From assembly GCA_937139415.1 (NCBI GenBank), contig CAKZPS010000037.1:1-55079 (forward strand): a stretch of 55,079 nt of DNA. The letters are read 5' to 3'. Both the position numbers and the translations under genes were made by a program. Of this stretch, positions 25,659-34,526 are shown one piece after another. The notes under the pieces are model-generated. The model searched no databases. It worked only from the letters and a program-made list of their open reading frames with translations, and was not told the origin of the DNA. The stretch's first letter is position 1; each line of letters begins with the position of its first letter. Origin of the DNA: an uncultured bacterium. GTDB taxonomy: Bacteria; Atribacterota; Atribacteria; Atribacterales; Caldatribacteriaceae.

Positions 25659-26733
25659 CTTTTTTCCTCCCCGAATTGGCAATATTATATAATAACCCCA
25701 CGATGGCAACGTTGACCACCAAGGCGCTCCCCCCATAACTCACGAAAGGGAGGGGAATACCAGTCACCGGCATGACACCCATATTCATCCCCACGTTCAC
25801 CAAAACTTGGAAAACAAATATTACCCCAAAAAGCGACGCCAAAAGTTTTCCTTCTAAGTCCGGAGCATGGCGAGCAATGCGAATCATTATCCAGATGAAG
25901 AAACCTAAAAGAAGAATGAGAGCTACTCCTCCTAAAAAACCCATCTGCTCACACCACGAGGCGAAAATAAAATCGGTATGACGCGCAGGGAGAAAACGGA
26001 GTTGGCTCTGTTTTCCCGAAAGCCAACCCTGACCGCCCAATCCCCCTGCACCAATGGCAATCTGCGATTGCAAAACATTATATCCACTCCCCAAGGGGTC
26101 TTTCCAAGGGTCCAAAAAGGTGAACAAACGCTCCTTTTGATAATCCTTTAAAAAGCTCCAACCAACGGCACCGATCCCACCCAAACCTAACCCCACCAAA
26201 GCAAAATGGTTGCGACCAAATCCACTGATAAAAAGCATCCCAAGCCAAACTACGAGCAACACCAAAGAGGTGCCTAAGTCTGGCTCTAAAAAGATTAATC
26301 CAACCGGCAAAAAAACCCAAAAACCACTCTTGAGGAGCAGAGCGTAAGAAGGAATATTCTCCCTGTTTTTACTCAGATAGAAACTGAGAAAAAGAGGCAA
26401 AATGATTTTAGCAAATTCAGAAGGTTGCACCGATTGAGAGAATATCCACCGTCGCGCTCCAGTTTCATCGCTCTCTCCAAATACAAGAACCGCCCCCAAG
26501 GCGAGGAGGAGAAGAAAATACCACAGCCACCCTAATTTCACCAAAACACGATAATCAATGAGAGCAAAGAAAATAAAGAGTGACCAACCAAAGACATTCC
26601 AAAAAAATTGCCTCCCAAAGAAGCTCTGCATACTCCAACCTGCTTCCCGAGCAGGATCAACACTATAGATGGCCACAAGCCCCAAAAAACAGAGGACACA
26701 CGCCAAACAGAGGAGAATTTTATCGTTCCTCAT
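25621..26733 (-). CDS. rodA: Rod-shape SEDS peptidoglycan glycosyltransferase RodA
   Basis: 370 residues with about ten transmembrane segments. SEDS-family motifs include WIFSQSVQPSEFAKI, FLEPDLGTSLVL, SGYNVLQSQIAIGAGG-like sequence, LPARHTDFIFASWCEQMGF and the C-terminal TGIPLPFVSYGGSAL. It polymerises lipid II during cell elongation together with PBP2, whose gene overlaps its start. ATG start within the last codons of mrdA. Being the RodA form is inferred from the mre/PBP2 neighbours. Confidence 0.94.
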   Translation of the reverse strand: MRNDKILLCLACVLCFLGLVAIYSVDPAREAGWSMQSFFGRQFFWNVFGWSLFIFFALIDYRVLVKLGWLWYFLLLLALGAVLVFGESDETGARRWIFSQSVQPSEFAKIILPLFLSFYLSKNRENIPSYALLLKSGFWVFLPVGLIFLEPDLGTSLVLLVVWLGMLFISGFGRNHFALVGLGLGGIGAVGWSFLKDYQKERLFTFLDPWKDPLGSGYNVLQSQIAIGAGGLGGQGWLSGKQSQLRFLPARHTDFIFASWCEQMGFLGGVALILLLGFFIWIMIRIARHAPDLEGKLLASLFGVIFVFQVLVNVGMNMGVMPVTGIPLPFVSYGGSALVVNVAIVGLLYNIANSGRKKVAKCRFRWDYQQ

Positions 26734-28477
26734 CGGTCAATCCCCGATACTTCAAAAACCAATCGATCAAACGGCGGGCAGCATGAGCTGCTTCACCACT
26801 ACCGTCTCCACTATTCTCAAGCATGACCAAAAAAACTACCCTGGGTTGATCCACGGGAAAGAAACCTCCAAACCAGGAATGATCCTTTCCATGGGGATTC
26901 TGTGCCGTCCCAGTTTTTGCCGCAATGTTCACCGGTACATCACGGCAGGCGTAACCAGTACCCTGGGTCACTACAAGCTCCATCCCTTTCAAGAGAAGAT
27001 CCCAAGTTTCCCCTCTCAAGTTTACCTCTCGTTCCAAGACAGGGGTTACCTCCCGAATCAATTTCCCTTCGCGATTCAAAACCGCCTGCAAAAAATGAGG
27101 CCGATAGATCTTTCCCCGAGTGGCAACACCACAGAGGAGACGGTAAACCTCAAAGGGGGTCATCAAAAGATACCCTTGGCCAATAGCAAGATTGAGCGTA
27201 TCCCCGGGATACCACATTTCTCTCTGATTTTGCCTCTTCCACAAGGGAGTGGGTAAGAGACTGGCCTTTTCTCCGGGAATATCAAGGCCCGACGGCGTAC
27301 CTAATCCGAATTTTTGAGCGTACTGAACAATCTTCTCCGGTCCTAGTGCCAGAGCTACGTTGTAAAAGAACACGTTACAGGAGTGGGCAAGGGCTCTCTC
27401 TACGTTGACCGATCCATGACCAGCTCTATTCCAGCAATAGTACCGTTTTCCGCTGTACTCTAAAAATCCCGGGCAAGAGAAACTAGTGCGAGCAGAAATA
27501 ACTTTCTCTTCTAAACCGGCGAGAGCTACTACTAACTTAAAAATGGAACCAGGGGGATACAGCGCTTGGGTTGCTCGATTGGTAAAAGGTCTCTTCTCAC
27601 TCTGCACAAGACGTGACCATTCCTGAGTAGTAAGCCCGCCACTTAAAGTATTGGGGTCGAAACTGGGCTGACTCGCCAAGACGAGAATTTCTCCTGTCGG
27701 ACGACCGACGATGATTGTACCCCGTTTTCCCTGGAGAAGATGATAGCAATACTCTTGAAATTCGAGATCAACGGTTAAAACCAGCGAATTGCGCAAACGA
27801 GCCGGGGAATGTTCTAAAACACTCCTTACCCGTCCCAGGGCATCCACTCCCACTTTGCGATATCCCTTTTCTCCGCGCAGGAGAGATTCATAAAAGAGCT
27901 CAATCCCTCCTTTTCCCACTGTATCCCATACTTCATACCCCGAGGAAGACAAATTTTTGAGTTCCTCCGCGGTAATTCTTCCTACGTAACCGATGACGTG
28001 AGCAAGCACCTCTTCTGCCGGGTAGAAACGGTGCGAATAACTCTCTACCAAAATCCCGGGTAACTCTTCTCGCCGTTCTTCGATTTTGATTACTTTTTCC
28101 AAAGGGAGATCCTCAATCAACACTTTCTCTCCAGGTGACATATCTTTCACCTGGAACCCAATTTCTTCTCCTAAAATTTCCTTCACCTTCCTCTGTGCTT
28201 CTTTCACATCCATACTCCCCTCTAAGAGCACGAGACGGAAACGAGGCAAATCCTCCGCCAATACTTTGCCATAGCGATCATAAATACTTCCCCGTAGAGC
28301 TTGTAAAGGAATAATACGCAGCCAATTCCGTTCCGATTTTTCCTTATACCATTCCTCTTGGAAAACACTCAAATACCAGAGTCGGACCACAAGGAGGGTA
28401 AAAATGAGAAAACATATCCACCCAAAAACAGTGAGGCGGTGCTGGATCTCTTCACTAATTTTTTCGTCCCATATCAT
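26720..28477 (-). CDS. mrdA: Penicillin-binding protein 2, elongation transpeptidase
   Basis: 585 residues. A short cytoplasmic tail and one transmembrane helix (TVFGWICFLIFTLLVVRLWYL) lead to the PBP dimerisation domain (LRGSIYDRYGKVLAEDLPRF) and the transpeptidase domain. The active-site serine is in PPGSIFKLV (SxxK), the second motif is HSCNVFF (SxN) and the third is AKTGTAQNP (KTG). It cross-links peptidoglycan with RodA. The gene overlaps mreD by 23 bases and rodA by 14, consistent with one elongasome operon. Confidence 0.95.
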   Translation of the reverse strand: MIWDEKISEEIQHRLTVFGWICFLIFTLLVVRLWYLSVFQEEWYKEKSERNWLRIIPLQALRGSIYDRYGKVLAEDLPRFRLVLLEGSMDVKEAQRKVKEILGEEIGFQVKDMSPGEKVLIEDLPLEKVIKIEERREELPGILVESYSHRFYPAEEVLAHVIGYVGRITAEELKNLSSSGYEVWDTVGKGGIELFYESLLRGEKGYRKVGVDALGRVRSVLEHSPARLRNSLVLTVDLEFQEYCYHLLQGKRGTIIVGRPTGEILVLASQPSFDPNTLSGGLTTQEWSRLVQSEKRPFTNRATQALYPPGSIFKLVVALAGLEEKVISARTSFSCPGFLEYSGKRYYCWNRAGHGSVNVERALAHSCNVFFYNVALALGPEKIVQYAQKFGLGTPSGLDIPGEKASLLPTPLWKRQNQREMWYPGDTLNLAIGQGYLLMTPFEVYRLLCGVATRGKIYRPHFLQAVLNREGKLIREVTPVLEREVNLRGETWDLLLKGMELVVTQGTGYACRDVPVNIAAKTGTAQNPHGKDHSWFGGFFPVDQPRVVFLVMLENSGDGSGEAAHAARRLIDWFLKYRGLTDEER

Positions 28478-28952
28478 CCTTGGATCCTCCCCAAAACCAC
28501 AAGAAAAAGAGCGAAATGTTTACGGGAATGCTCGCGCATTTCACAGCGACAATCGTCCACAGCGGAAGACATACACCTTGACTCAAGTGAGAAAACAAAG
28601 TCTCCAAAGAAAATTCTATCCAAGGAAAAAACAGGAATAAAAAAATGGTGGCTACCATGTTCTGCGAAAAAAGAGCGCGCCACAGGTAAGAGAGGAGGAA
28701 AGCAATACTGACCAAAAGAAAAAAATGTCCCCACGGGAAGAAAGAGAAAAAATCCATGGCTATCCCTAAACCAACGAGACCTATAATGTGCCACCATACC
28801 TCTTCTTCGCTCCACACGAGGAAAACCACCAGAGAGAGAAAAATACTCAAACGACTCAAAGGAATCCATACTCTCGAGAACCACGTGAGTACCACGAGTT
28901 GGATGGCAAAAAGAGAGGCAAGATGAAAGCCGTACTGTCTCCCATACACCAA
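28455..28952 (-). CDS. mreD: Rod shape-determining protein MreD
   Basis: 165 residues with about five hydrophobic segments, for example FHLASLFAIQLVVLTWF, LSIFLSLVVFLVW and FFLLVSIAFLLSYLW. The primary sequence is poorly conserved, so the call rests mainly on position between mreC and mrdA plus topology. I choose the TTG at 28952, nine bases after AAAGGAGG at the mreC stop; a GTG one codon later is also possible. Upstream in-frame codons fall inside mreC. Confidence 0.82.
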   Translation of the reverse strand: MVYGRQYGFHLASLFAIQLVVLTWFSRVWIPLSRLSIFLSLVVFLVWSEEEVWWHIIGLVGLGIAMDFFSFFPWGHFFLLVSIAFLLSYLWRALFSQNMVATIFLFLFFPWIEFSLETLFSHLSQGVCLPLWTIVAVKCASIPVNISLFFLWFWGGSKDDMGRKN

Positions 28953-28956
28953 AGCT

Positions 28957-29754
28957 TCACCATCCTCCTTTAATGACCAAAACCTTCTCCAGCAAAGAAA
29001 AGTCACAACTTGGCTGGATCACCGCCTCTTTAAAAAGACCTCCTTCTTCCTCCTCTACGGTTATGATCCGACCGATCACAATACCTCGAGGGGTTTTTGA
29101 ACCCAAACCAGAAGTGACTACCACGTCTCCTTCTTTTATGGCTGAAGTTCGATAGATATACCTCATAGTACACAAACCACTCCCCTCTCCCGAGACCACC
29201 CCTAAATCCCTGGTTCTTTGCGCCAATACTCCAACCGCAATGGCTGGACTCAGCAACAATCGCACCACCGAATAATCACTATAAACCGTCTCAACTTTTC
29301 CCACCATTCCTTGGTAGGTGACCACTACGAGATCCTTTTCGACACCATGCTCAAACCCTTTATCAATAATTGCCTTGCCTAACCAATCATAAGGATCTCT
29401 CCCCACAACCTGGGCAGGGATCACCTCAAAACCGATTTCTTTCTCCACTTTCGAAGCCCCAAGTTCTCCCCGCAGTTTTTCCACTTCTTCCCGTAAGAGG
29501 GCGTTCTCGCTTTCTAATGCTCCCAATTGCTCCCATAACCGGTGATTTTCTTCAATAAGGGCTCTTTTCTCAGTAAAAATCTTTACCCCTTCCCGCAGGA
29601 TTCTCTGTAAGAATGCACCTCCCCGATAGAAAGGAATACCCAAATTCCTCCAACTCCTTCCCCATCCCTCTTCTTCCTGACGTGTGGCCAAGAAAAGCAA
29701 CTGAAAGGCAACGACTGTAAGCACCGCAAGAAACCAAATCTTTTTTATTTTCAC
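28957..29754 (-). CDS. mreC: Rod shape-determining protein MreC
   Basis: 265 residues. One transmembrane helix (WFLAVLTVVAFQLLFLA) is followed by a periplasmic coiled coil (about 65-100, ENHRLWEQLGALESENALL) and a beta domain with AQVVGRDPYDWLGKAIIDKG, GMVGKVETVYSDYSVV and VVTSGLGSKTPRGIVIGRI. It activates PBP2-RodA. GTG start with GAGGTGA four bases upstream. mreB, normally next to mreC, is not in the window. Confidence 0.93.
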   Translation of the reverse strand: MKIKKIWFLAVLTVVAFQLLFLATRQEEEGWGRSWRNLGIPFYRGGAFLQRILREGVKIFTEKRALIEENHRLWEQLGALESENALLREEVEKLRGELGASKVEKEIGFEVIPAQVVGRDPYDWLGKAIIDKGFEHGVEKDLVVVTYQGMVGKVETVYSDYSVVRLLLSPAIAVGVLAQRTRDLGVVSGEGSGLCTMRYIYRTSAIKEGDVVVTSGLGSKTPRGIVIGRIITVEEEEGGLFKEAVIQPSCDFSLLEKVLVIKGGW

Positions 29755-29758
29755 AATC

Positions 29759-30723
29759 TCACCTCGTCACAAAAAAGAACCCGTTGCCCTTTTTCCCCTT
29801 GGAAAAGAATTCCCAATTTCCCTGAGCATCAATGGTCAAAACCTTTATTTCCGGAAAACGTTCAAGGATCAAATATAAAGCTTCCCGTCCACCGGCTAAA
29901 ATAGCTGTGGAGAGGACATCGGCTACCAGAGCCCGTTTTGCAACTACACTCACACTCCGGAAATCCCTCCCCGGATACCCGGTAAAAGGATTCAAAATAT
30001 GGTGGTATCGGACACCTCCTTCTTCAAAAAATCGGAAATAATCTCCCGATGTCGATACTGATGTGTTTTCAATTATAATATATCCAGCCACTTTTTCATT
30101 CACCGGATCAAAAATACCAACTCTCCAGGGTTTACCGAAGCCCAATACTTGTCCTCCGGCATTGATCAAAAATTTTCGCACCCCCCTCCCAGTGAGAAAG
30201 GTAGTTAAAACATCGACGAGATACCCTTTCGCCGATCCTCCGAGATCAAGTTTTCCTTCTCCAGAAAGGGAAACCTCCCTCCCCTGAAGGGAAAGGCGAC
30301 TCTCGGCAATTTCTTCTATTGTCTCTCTCACCATTTCCTGGGCAGGAACCCGAGGTTGGGGGGAAGAAAAGCCCCATAAATCGAGGAGAGGAGCAATGAG
30401 TGGGCAGAAAAAACCGTTAGTTAATTCGAAAAGTTGGATGGTTTCTGCGATGAGTTGAGCGGTATCCTCATCGACCACCGCGTTCCGAAAATGGTTGATT
30501 TTCCATACCACACTTTGAGGGTCAAAACGGTTCCAAAGTCGGTCAAAATGTTGGATACGTTCTTCGATATCCCGGTATAAAAAGGCGTACCGATGAGGAA
30601 GAGCTACTTCGATTACCGTGTCGAAGGCAAAAAAAAACGGTGTTCCAAACTCTCCCTACGTAAGAGAGGAACAATGAGAAGAACACTCAAAAGAGGAAGG
30701 AACCACCACCATCGTGGTTTCAA
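29759..30723 (-). CDS. apbE: ApbE-family FAD:protein FMN transferase, apparent frameshift
   Basis: The long frame (30511-29759) holds most of an ApbE domain: LDLGGSAKGYLVD, FLINAGGQVLGFG, TSGDYFRFF, YHHILNPFTGYP and ADVLSTAIL. The missing N-terminus is present in the same frame further upstream as FAFDTVIEVALP...IEERIQHFDRLWNRFDPQS, but an in-frame TAG precedes it with no start codon. A signal peptide ([20 protein letters not shown]) lies in the neighbouring frame, starting at a TTG that overlaps the amrS stop (TTGA). The two frames join at nine T residues (30637-30629). So the gene is frameshifted, or expressed by slippage, or the homopolymer length is misread. ApbE enzymes attach FMN to Thr/Ser of membrane flavoproteins such as Rnf/Nqr; no target is in the window. 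Confidence 0.8.
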
Positions 30724-31715
30724 TTGGCAAAAGGAAGCTCTGCCTGGCAAAACCGACAACGATTTCCCTCCAAACCGACTACCTCTACTGCGTAACCACG
30801 TCGTATCACCACCGTTTTCCCACAGAGAGGACAGACGGTTGAACTCTTAGTTTCATCCCATACATTACCGAGGTAAACGAAGTGGAGTTTCCGTTTGGCC
30901 GCCCGAAATGCCTCTTCAAGAAAGGCGAGAGAGGTAGGTGGATTATTCATACGGTAATGAGGAAAGTAGCGAGAAAAATGCACGGGGATGAGCGGAGAAA
31001 GACCACTCACCCAGTTCACCAGAGAATCAATGAGTTCCAAGCGGTCATTGAACCCGGAAACGACAAGATGGGTAATCTCCACATGGACTCCCCAACGGAA
31101 GGCGCTTTCAATCGTGGCAAGAACTGGAGAGAGACTCCCTCCACACTGCTCGCGGTAGAAACTTTCCTCCATCGCTTTGAGATCGATATTCATAGCATCA
31201 ATGAGGGGGAGTAATTCTACCAAAGGAGCGCTTTCCACGTACCCGTTGGTCACTAAAACATTCTTGAGTTGTTTTTCGTGGGCTAAAGAAGCAGTATCAT
31301 AAACGAATTCCCAAAAAATGAAAGGTTCATTGTAGGTATAGGCAATACCTATCGATTGCTCACGCAGTGCAAGTTCCACCAACTGTTGAGGAGTGACTCC
31401 CTGCAAAGAAACATCCCGAAAACCAACCTGCGAAATCTGCCAATTCTGACAGAAGGTACACCGCAGGTTACATCCTACGCTTCCGATGGAGAGAATTTCA
31501 CGACCAGGATAAAAGTGGTAGAGAGGTTTTTTTTCTATGGGATCGAAGGCTAAAGAAACAATTTTCCCATAGGTTGGGGCATACAAAATGCCTCCCTGGT
31601 TCTCCCGTACTCGACAAATGCCGGTTTTCCCCTGAGCAATGAGACAATGGTGAGGACAAAGGGTACACCGAACATAACCGTCTTTTTCCTTCGTCCAAAA
31701 ACGCCCTTCTTTCAA
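30720..31715 (-). CDS. amrS: AmmeMemoRadiSam-system radical SAM enzyme (AmrS)
   Basis: 331 residues. The N-terminus has a CTLCPHHC-type metal motif. [17 protein letters not shown] carries the radical SAM CxxxCxxC cluster. [12 protein letters not shown] and [17 protein letters not shown] are characteristic of AmrS relatives of pyruvate-formate-lyase activase. The C-terminus has two CxxC pairs (VCPLCGK, CRFCQAE), probably a zinc ribbon. The reaction is unknown. The TTG start overlaps the amrA stop (ATTGA), so the two are coupled. The third member, Memo/AmrB, is not next to them. Confidence 0.9.
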   Translation of the reverse strand: MKEGRFWTKEKDGYVRCTLCPHHCLIAQGKTGICRVRENQGGILYAPTYGKIVSLAFDPIEKKPLYHFYPGREILSIGSVGCNLRCTFCQNWQISQVGFRDVSLQGVTPQQLVELALREQSIGIAYTYNEPFIFWEFVYDTASLAHEKQLKNVLVTNGYVESAPLVELLPLIDAMNIDLKAMEESFYREQCGGSLSPVLATIESAFRWGVHVEITHLVVSGFNDRLELIDSLVNWVSGLSPLIPVHFSRYFPHYRMNNPPTSLAFLEEAFRAAKRKLHFVYLGNVWDETKSSTVCPLCGKTVVIRRGYAVEVVGLEGNRCRFCQAELPFAN

Positions 31716-32272
31716 TTCTCCTCATCCTCTCCTTCACGAAATCTTTCCACTTCAAAACGGTAAATCGTTAAGGGTTCATGAGGGAGAATGCCGGCTTTCC
31801 CTCGGGCAATCCGTAATTGATCTGCTACGGTATCTATTCCCTCAAGGTCAGGCAGCAAAAGCCCTCTCTTCCAACCACTCTCTACTAAAATCCCATATCG
31901 CTTGGGATCAAGAAGGTTCCAGTCAGAAACCTTTTCTAAGGGAGAGAGGAGGTCTACCGAAATGGTGATTTCTTTCATTTCCGAAGGATCAACCGGTGGG
32001 AAACGAGGATCCTGGAAGGCAGCACTGACCGCGTTAGAGATGATTTCCTGTGCTACATTGGCTCTTTGAGGTAAAAAGGTCCCGATGCACCCTCGCAACG
32101 ACTTCCCTTTCTTGAGGGAAACAAAAACCCCCCGTCGTTCCCGCAGAAGAAAAGGATGGCACCCATCGGGAATAGGAAGGTATCGACCTACAGCAAGATA
32201 GTATTCTATCGCCTTACGAGCAAGGGTCACAATCGCTTTCCCTAAAACTTTCCGCTCTTCTAAATCCTCCAT
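31712..32272 (-). CDS. amrA: AMMECR1-domain protein (AmrA)
   Basis: 186 residues from the ATG at 32272. The AMMECR1 fold is shown by [19 protein letters not shown] with the hallmark [31 protein letters not shown] and [19 protein letters not shown]. Function is unknown in bacteria and humans. It always tends to occur with AmrS and Memo; here it is immediately upstream of amrS and overlaps it. A further in-frame ATG eight codons upstream falls inside the YqgF gene and is rejected; the chosen start has AAAGGATAGG in front. Confidence 0.9.
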   Translation of the reverse strand: MEDLEERKVLGKAIVTLARKAIEYYLAVGRYLPIPDGCHPFLLRERRGVFVSLKKGKSLRGCIGTFLPQRANVAQEIISNAVSAAFQDPRFPPVDPSEMKEITISVDLLSPLEKVSDWNLLDPKRYGILVESGWKRGLLLPDLEGIDTVADQLRIARGKAGILPHEPLTIYRFEVERFREGEDEEN

Positions 32273-32273
32273 C

Positions 32274-32675
32274 CTATCCTTCCTTTCGAACCTCAAGGTA
32301 ACGCCTTCCGATCACTACGGCTTGCCAATCATCATAAGGACCTCGAGGATAGAGGAATGAAAGTGGTATCAGTTTCTTCCACCACGGCAATTTTCCTTCC
32401 CGAAAATAGAGTTTCCGAGCTTCTTCCGAGCTATACCGTTCATCAACGAGAGAAACCTTGAAACCCATCTGGTACAAAATGGTGGTAACTTTTTCTTTTC
32501 CGGTACTATCTCCTACCACCGATTCCTCAAAGGCAAATCGAGTGTATAGGGTCTCAATAACTCCTTCAAGTTCTACAACGGGAACGATACCCCTCCACAT
32601 TACTTCCCCCTTGAAAGAAAGTACCGCCACTCCGACTTTCTCTCTCCCGGGATCGAGAGCCAAAAAATATTTCAC
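32274..32675 (-). CDS. YqgF/RuvX-like RNase H-fold protein
   Basis: 133 residues. The first strand [17 protein letters not shown] contains the catalytic-type Asp of the RuvC/YqgF superfamily. [11 protein letters not shown] and [16 protein letters not shown] match the second and third conserved blocks, and [16 protein letters not shown] supplies the last Asp. In typical YqgF, which trims the 5' end of 16S rRNA precursor, these blocks are similar, but the spacing and C-terminus here differ. I therefore call the fold and not the function. GTG start with AGAGAAGG upstream. It lies between the hydrogenase genes and amrA. Confidence 0.7.
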   Translation of the reverse strand: MKYFLALDPGREKVGVAVLSFKGEVMWRGIVPVVELEGVIETLYTRFAFEESVVGDSTGKEKVTTILYQMGFKVSLVDERYSSEEARKLYFREGKLPWWKKLIPLSFLYPRGPYDDWQAVVIGRRYLEVRKEG

Positions 32676-32688
32676 GCCTTCTCTCTTT

Positions 32689-32718
32689 GAAGAAGGCTCC
32701 TCACGGGGAGCCTTCTTC
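32689..32718 (-). terminator. Hairpin at the end of the hydrogenase operon
   Basis: A perfect 12-bp stem, GAAGAAGGCTCC (32689-32700) with GGAGCCTTCTTC (32707-32718), encloses 6 bases. It starts immediately after the hydA stop. No clear T-run follows on the minus strand, so it may stabilise or partly terminate the hydrogenase message rather than end it fully. Confidence 0.55.
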
Positions 32719-34485
32719 TTACAATCGTTCTCGCTTCACATAATGGGTGTGCAAGAGATGGTGCACCTTTTCACCATTTGGTTCACCCAAAAATTCTTCG
32801 TACAACTGCTTTATCGCCGGGTTTTCATGAGATTTACGGAGAGGAAGATTTTTGTCTACCGCATAGATGGCTTCGATTCGTTTCATCCGAATCGCAAGAT
32901 CGGTAGGAATGGGCTGCCCCCCACCACCGATACATCCACCAGGACAGGCCATGATTTCGATAAAGTGGTAGTTTCGCTCGCCCGTTTTCACCTGGTCGAG
33001 CAATCGTCGAGCGTTGCCCAAACCATGGGCTACTGCCACCTTCACCATCATCCCGTTCACATCGACCGAGGCCTCTTTGACCCCATCCATACCTCGTACC
33101 TCATAGAAATCGAGTCTCTCAAGAGTCTTACCAGTTAATATTTCGTACACCGAACGTAACGCCGCCTCCATCACGCCTCCGGTGGCACCGAAAACGGCTG
33201 CCGCTCCGGTAGAAATGCCCATGGGGGCATCGAAATCTTCTTCGGGCATTTCTTCTAAACGAACCCCTTTTTCTTTTAACATCCTCGCCGCCTCACGAGT
33301 AGTTAAGGAAAAATCCACGTCTTGGTAACCGCTCGCACACATCTCGTCCCGCTGACATTCGAATTTCTTTGCCGTGCAGGGCATAATGGAGACTACCACG
33401 ATGTTCTGCGGGTCGATACCCAACTTTTGGGCGTAATACGTTTTGGCCAATGCTCCGAACATCTGCTGTGGTGATTTACACGTGGAGACGTTTTCCATGA
33501 GTTCAGGATAGAAATGTTCCATAAATTTAATCCATCCCGGACTACAAGAAGTAATGAGAGGTAATCGTCCTCCTCTCTGCACTCGAGCAATGAATTCGTG
33601 ACCTTCTTCAATGATGGTCAAATCGGCAGTGAAGTTCGTATCAAAAACGCGGTCAAACCCCAAACGACGGAGAGCAGCGACCATTTTTCCGGTGGTAATG
33701 GTCCCTGCCGGAAGACCGAATGGCTCACCAATACTCACCCGGACGGCCGGTGCGGTTTGCAGAATGACGAATTTTTCGGGATCCTCAATAGCCTCCCACA
33801 CCATCTCTACATGACTCACTTCCGAGAGTGCTCCGGTAGGACAGGCCAAAATACACTGCCCACAGTTAATACACACACTTTCTCCAAGCGGAAGTCCCAA
33901 AGAAGGGCTTACAATGGTCTCAAAACCGCGATTGGCAAAATCAATAGCACAAACACTTTGCACTTCACGACAAGTGCGAATGCAACGACCACACAGGATA
34001 CAACGGTTCGGATCTCGTTTCACCGATGGACTGCTGTGGTCAACAGGGTAGGTCTTACGCTCACCTTGAAAGCGAATATCGCGAATTCCAAACTCATAAG
34101 CGAGTTCCTGTAGCTCACAGGAACCATTGCGGTCACATAATTGACAATCCAAGGGGTGATTGGAAAGGAGAAGCTCCAAGTTGGCTTTTCGAGCCTCCCG
34201 AACGGCTTTTGAAGAAACCCGAATTTTCATTCCCTCTCGCACCGGAGTCACACAGGAAGCAACCAAATTCGGTTGTCCTTCTACTTCGACTACACAAATT
34301 CGACATCCACCCCAAGCACTGAGTCCTTCCATATAGCACAGAGTAGGAACGTGAAAGCCTTCCATCTTACAAGCTTCCAAGATGGTGATCCCCTCAGGAA
34401 CTCTCACTTCTCGACCATCAAGATAAATGGTAACCAAACGGACTGCTTCCGCCTTCTTTTCCATTTCATCAACTATTTTCGCCAT
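32719..34485 (-). CDS. hydA: [FeFe] hydrogenase catalytic subunit HydA (multimeric type)
   Basis: 588 residues from the ATG at 34485 (a GTG four codons upstream is possible; positions below count from that GTG). N-terminal [2Fe-2S] ferredoxin domain with Cys54, 65, 68 and 82. His-Cys3 [4Fe-4S] site with His114, Cys118, 121 and 127. Two [4Fe-4S] clusters with Cys166/169/172/176 and 209/212/215/219. The H-cluster domain follows: L1 reads TSCSPGW (316-322), L2 MPCTAKKFE, L3 EIMACPGGCIGGGGQP. It ends with the small-subunit-like domain. This is the domain set of NAD-linked, electron-bifurcating hydrogenases. The Ser in L1 replaces the second Cys of TSCCP. Last gene of the hydrogenase operon; the maturases HydEFG are not in the window. 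Confidence 0.93.
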   Translation of the reverse strand: MAKIVDEMEKKAEAVRLVTIYLDGREVRVPEGITILEACKMEGFHVPTLCYMEGLSAWGGCRICVVEVEGQPNLVASCVTPVREGMKIRVSSKAVREARKANLELLLSNHPLDCQLCDRNGSCELQELAYEFGIRDIRFQGERKTYPVDHSSPSVKRDPNRCILCGRCIRTCREVQSVCAIDFANRGFETIVSPSLGLPLGESVCINCGQCILACPTGALSEVSHVEMVWEAIEDPEKFVILQTAPAVRVSIGEPFGLPAGTITTGKMVAALRRLGFDRVFDTNFTADLTIIEEGHEFIARVQRGGRLPLITSCSPGWIKFMEHFYPELMENVSTCKSPQQMFGALAKTYYAQKLGIDPQNIVVVSIMPCTAKKFECQRDEMCASGYQDVDFSLTTREAARMLKEKGVRLEEMPEEDFDAPMGISTGAAAVFGATGGVMEAALRSVYEILTGKTLERLDFYEVRGMDGVKEASVDVNGMMVKVAVAHGLGNARRLLDQVKTGERNYHFIEIMACPGGCIGGGGQPIPTDLAIRMKRIEAIYAVDKNLPLRKSHENPAIKQLYEEFLGEPNGEKVHHLLHTHYVKRERL

Positions 34486-34526
34486 GGTATCTCTCACTCC
34501 CCCGTGTCATTTTCCCCTGAAAAACC

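Noticed and set aside
32458-33138. 226-codon plus-strand ORF over the hydA 3' end
   Set aside because: It runs antisense to HydA, the hairpin and the YqgF-like gene; its composition reflects their codons.
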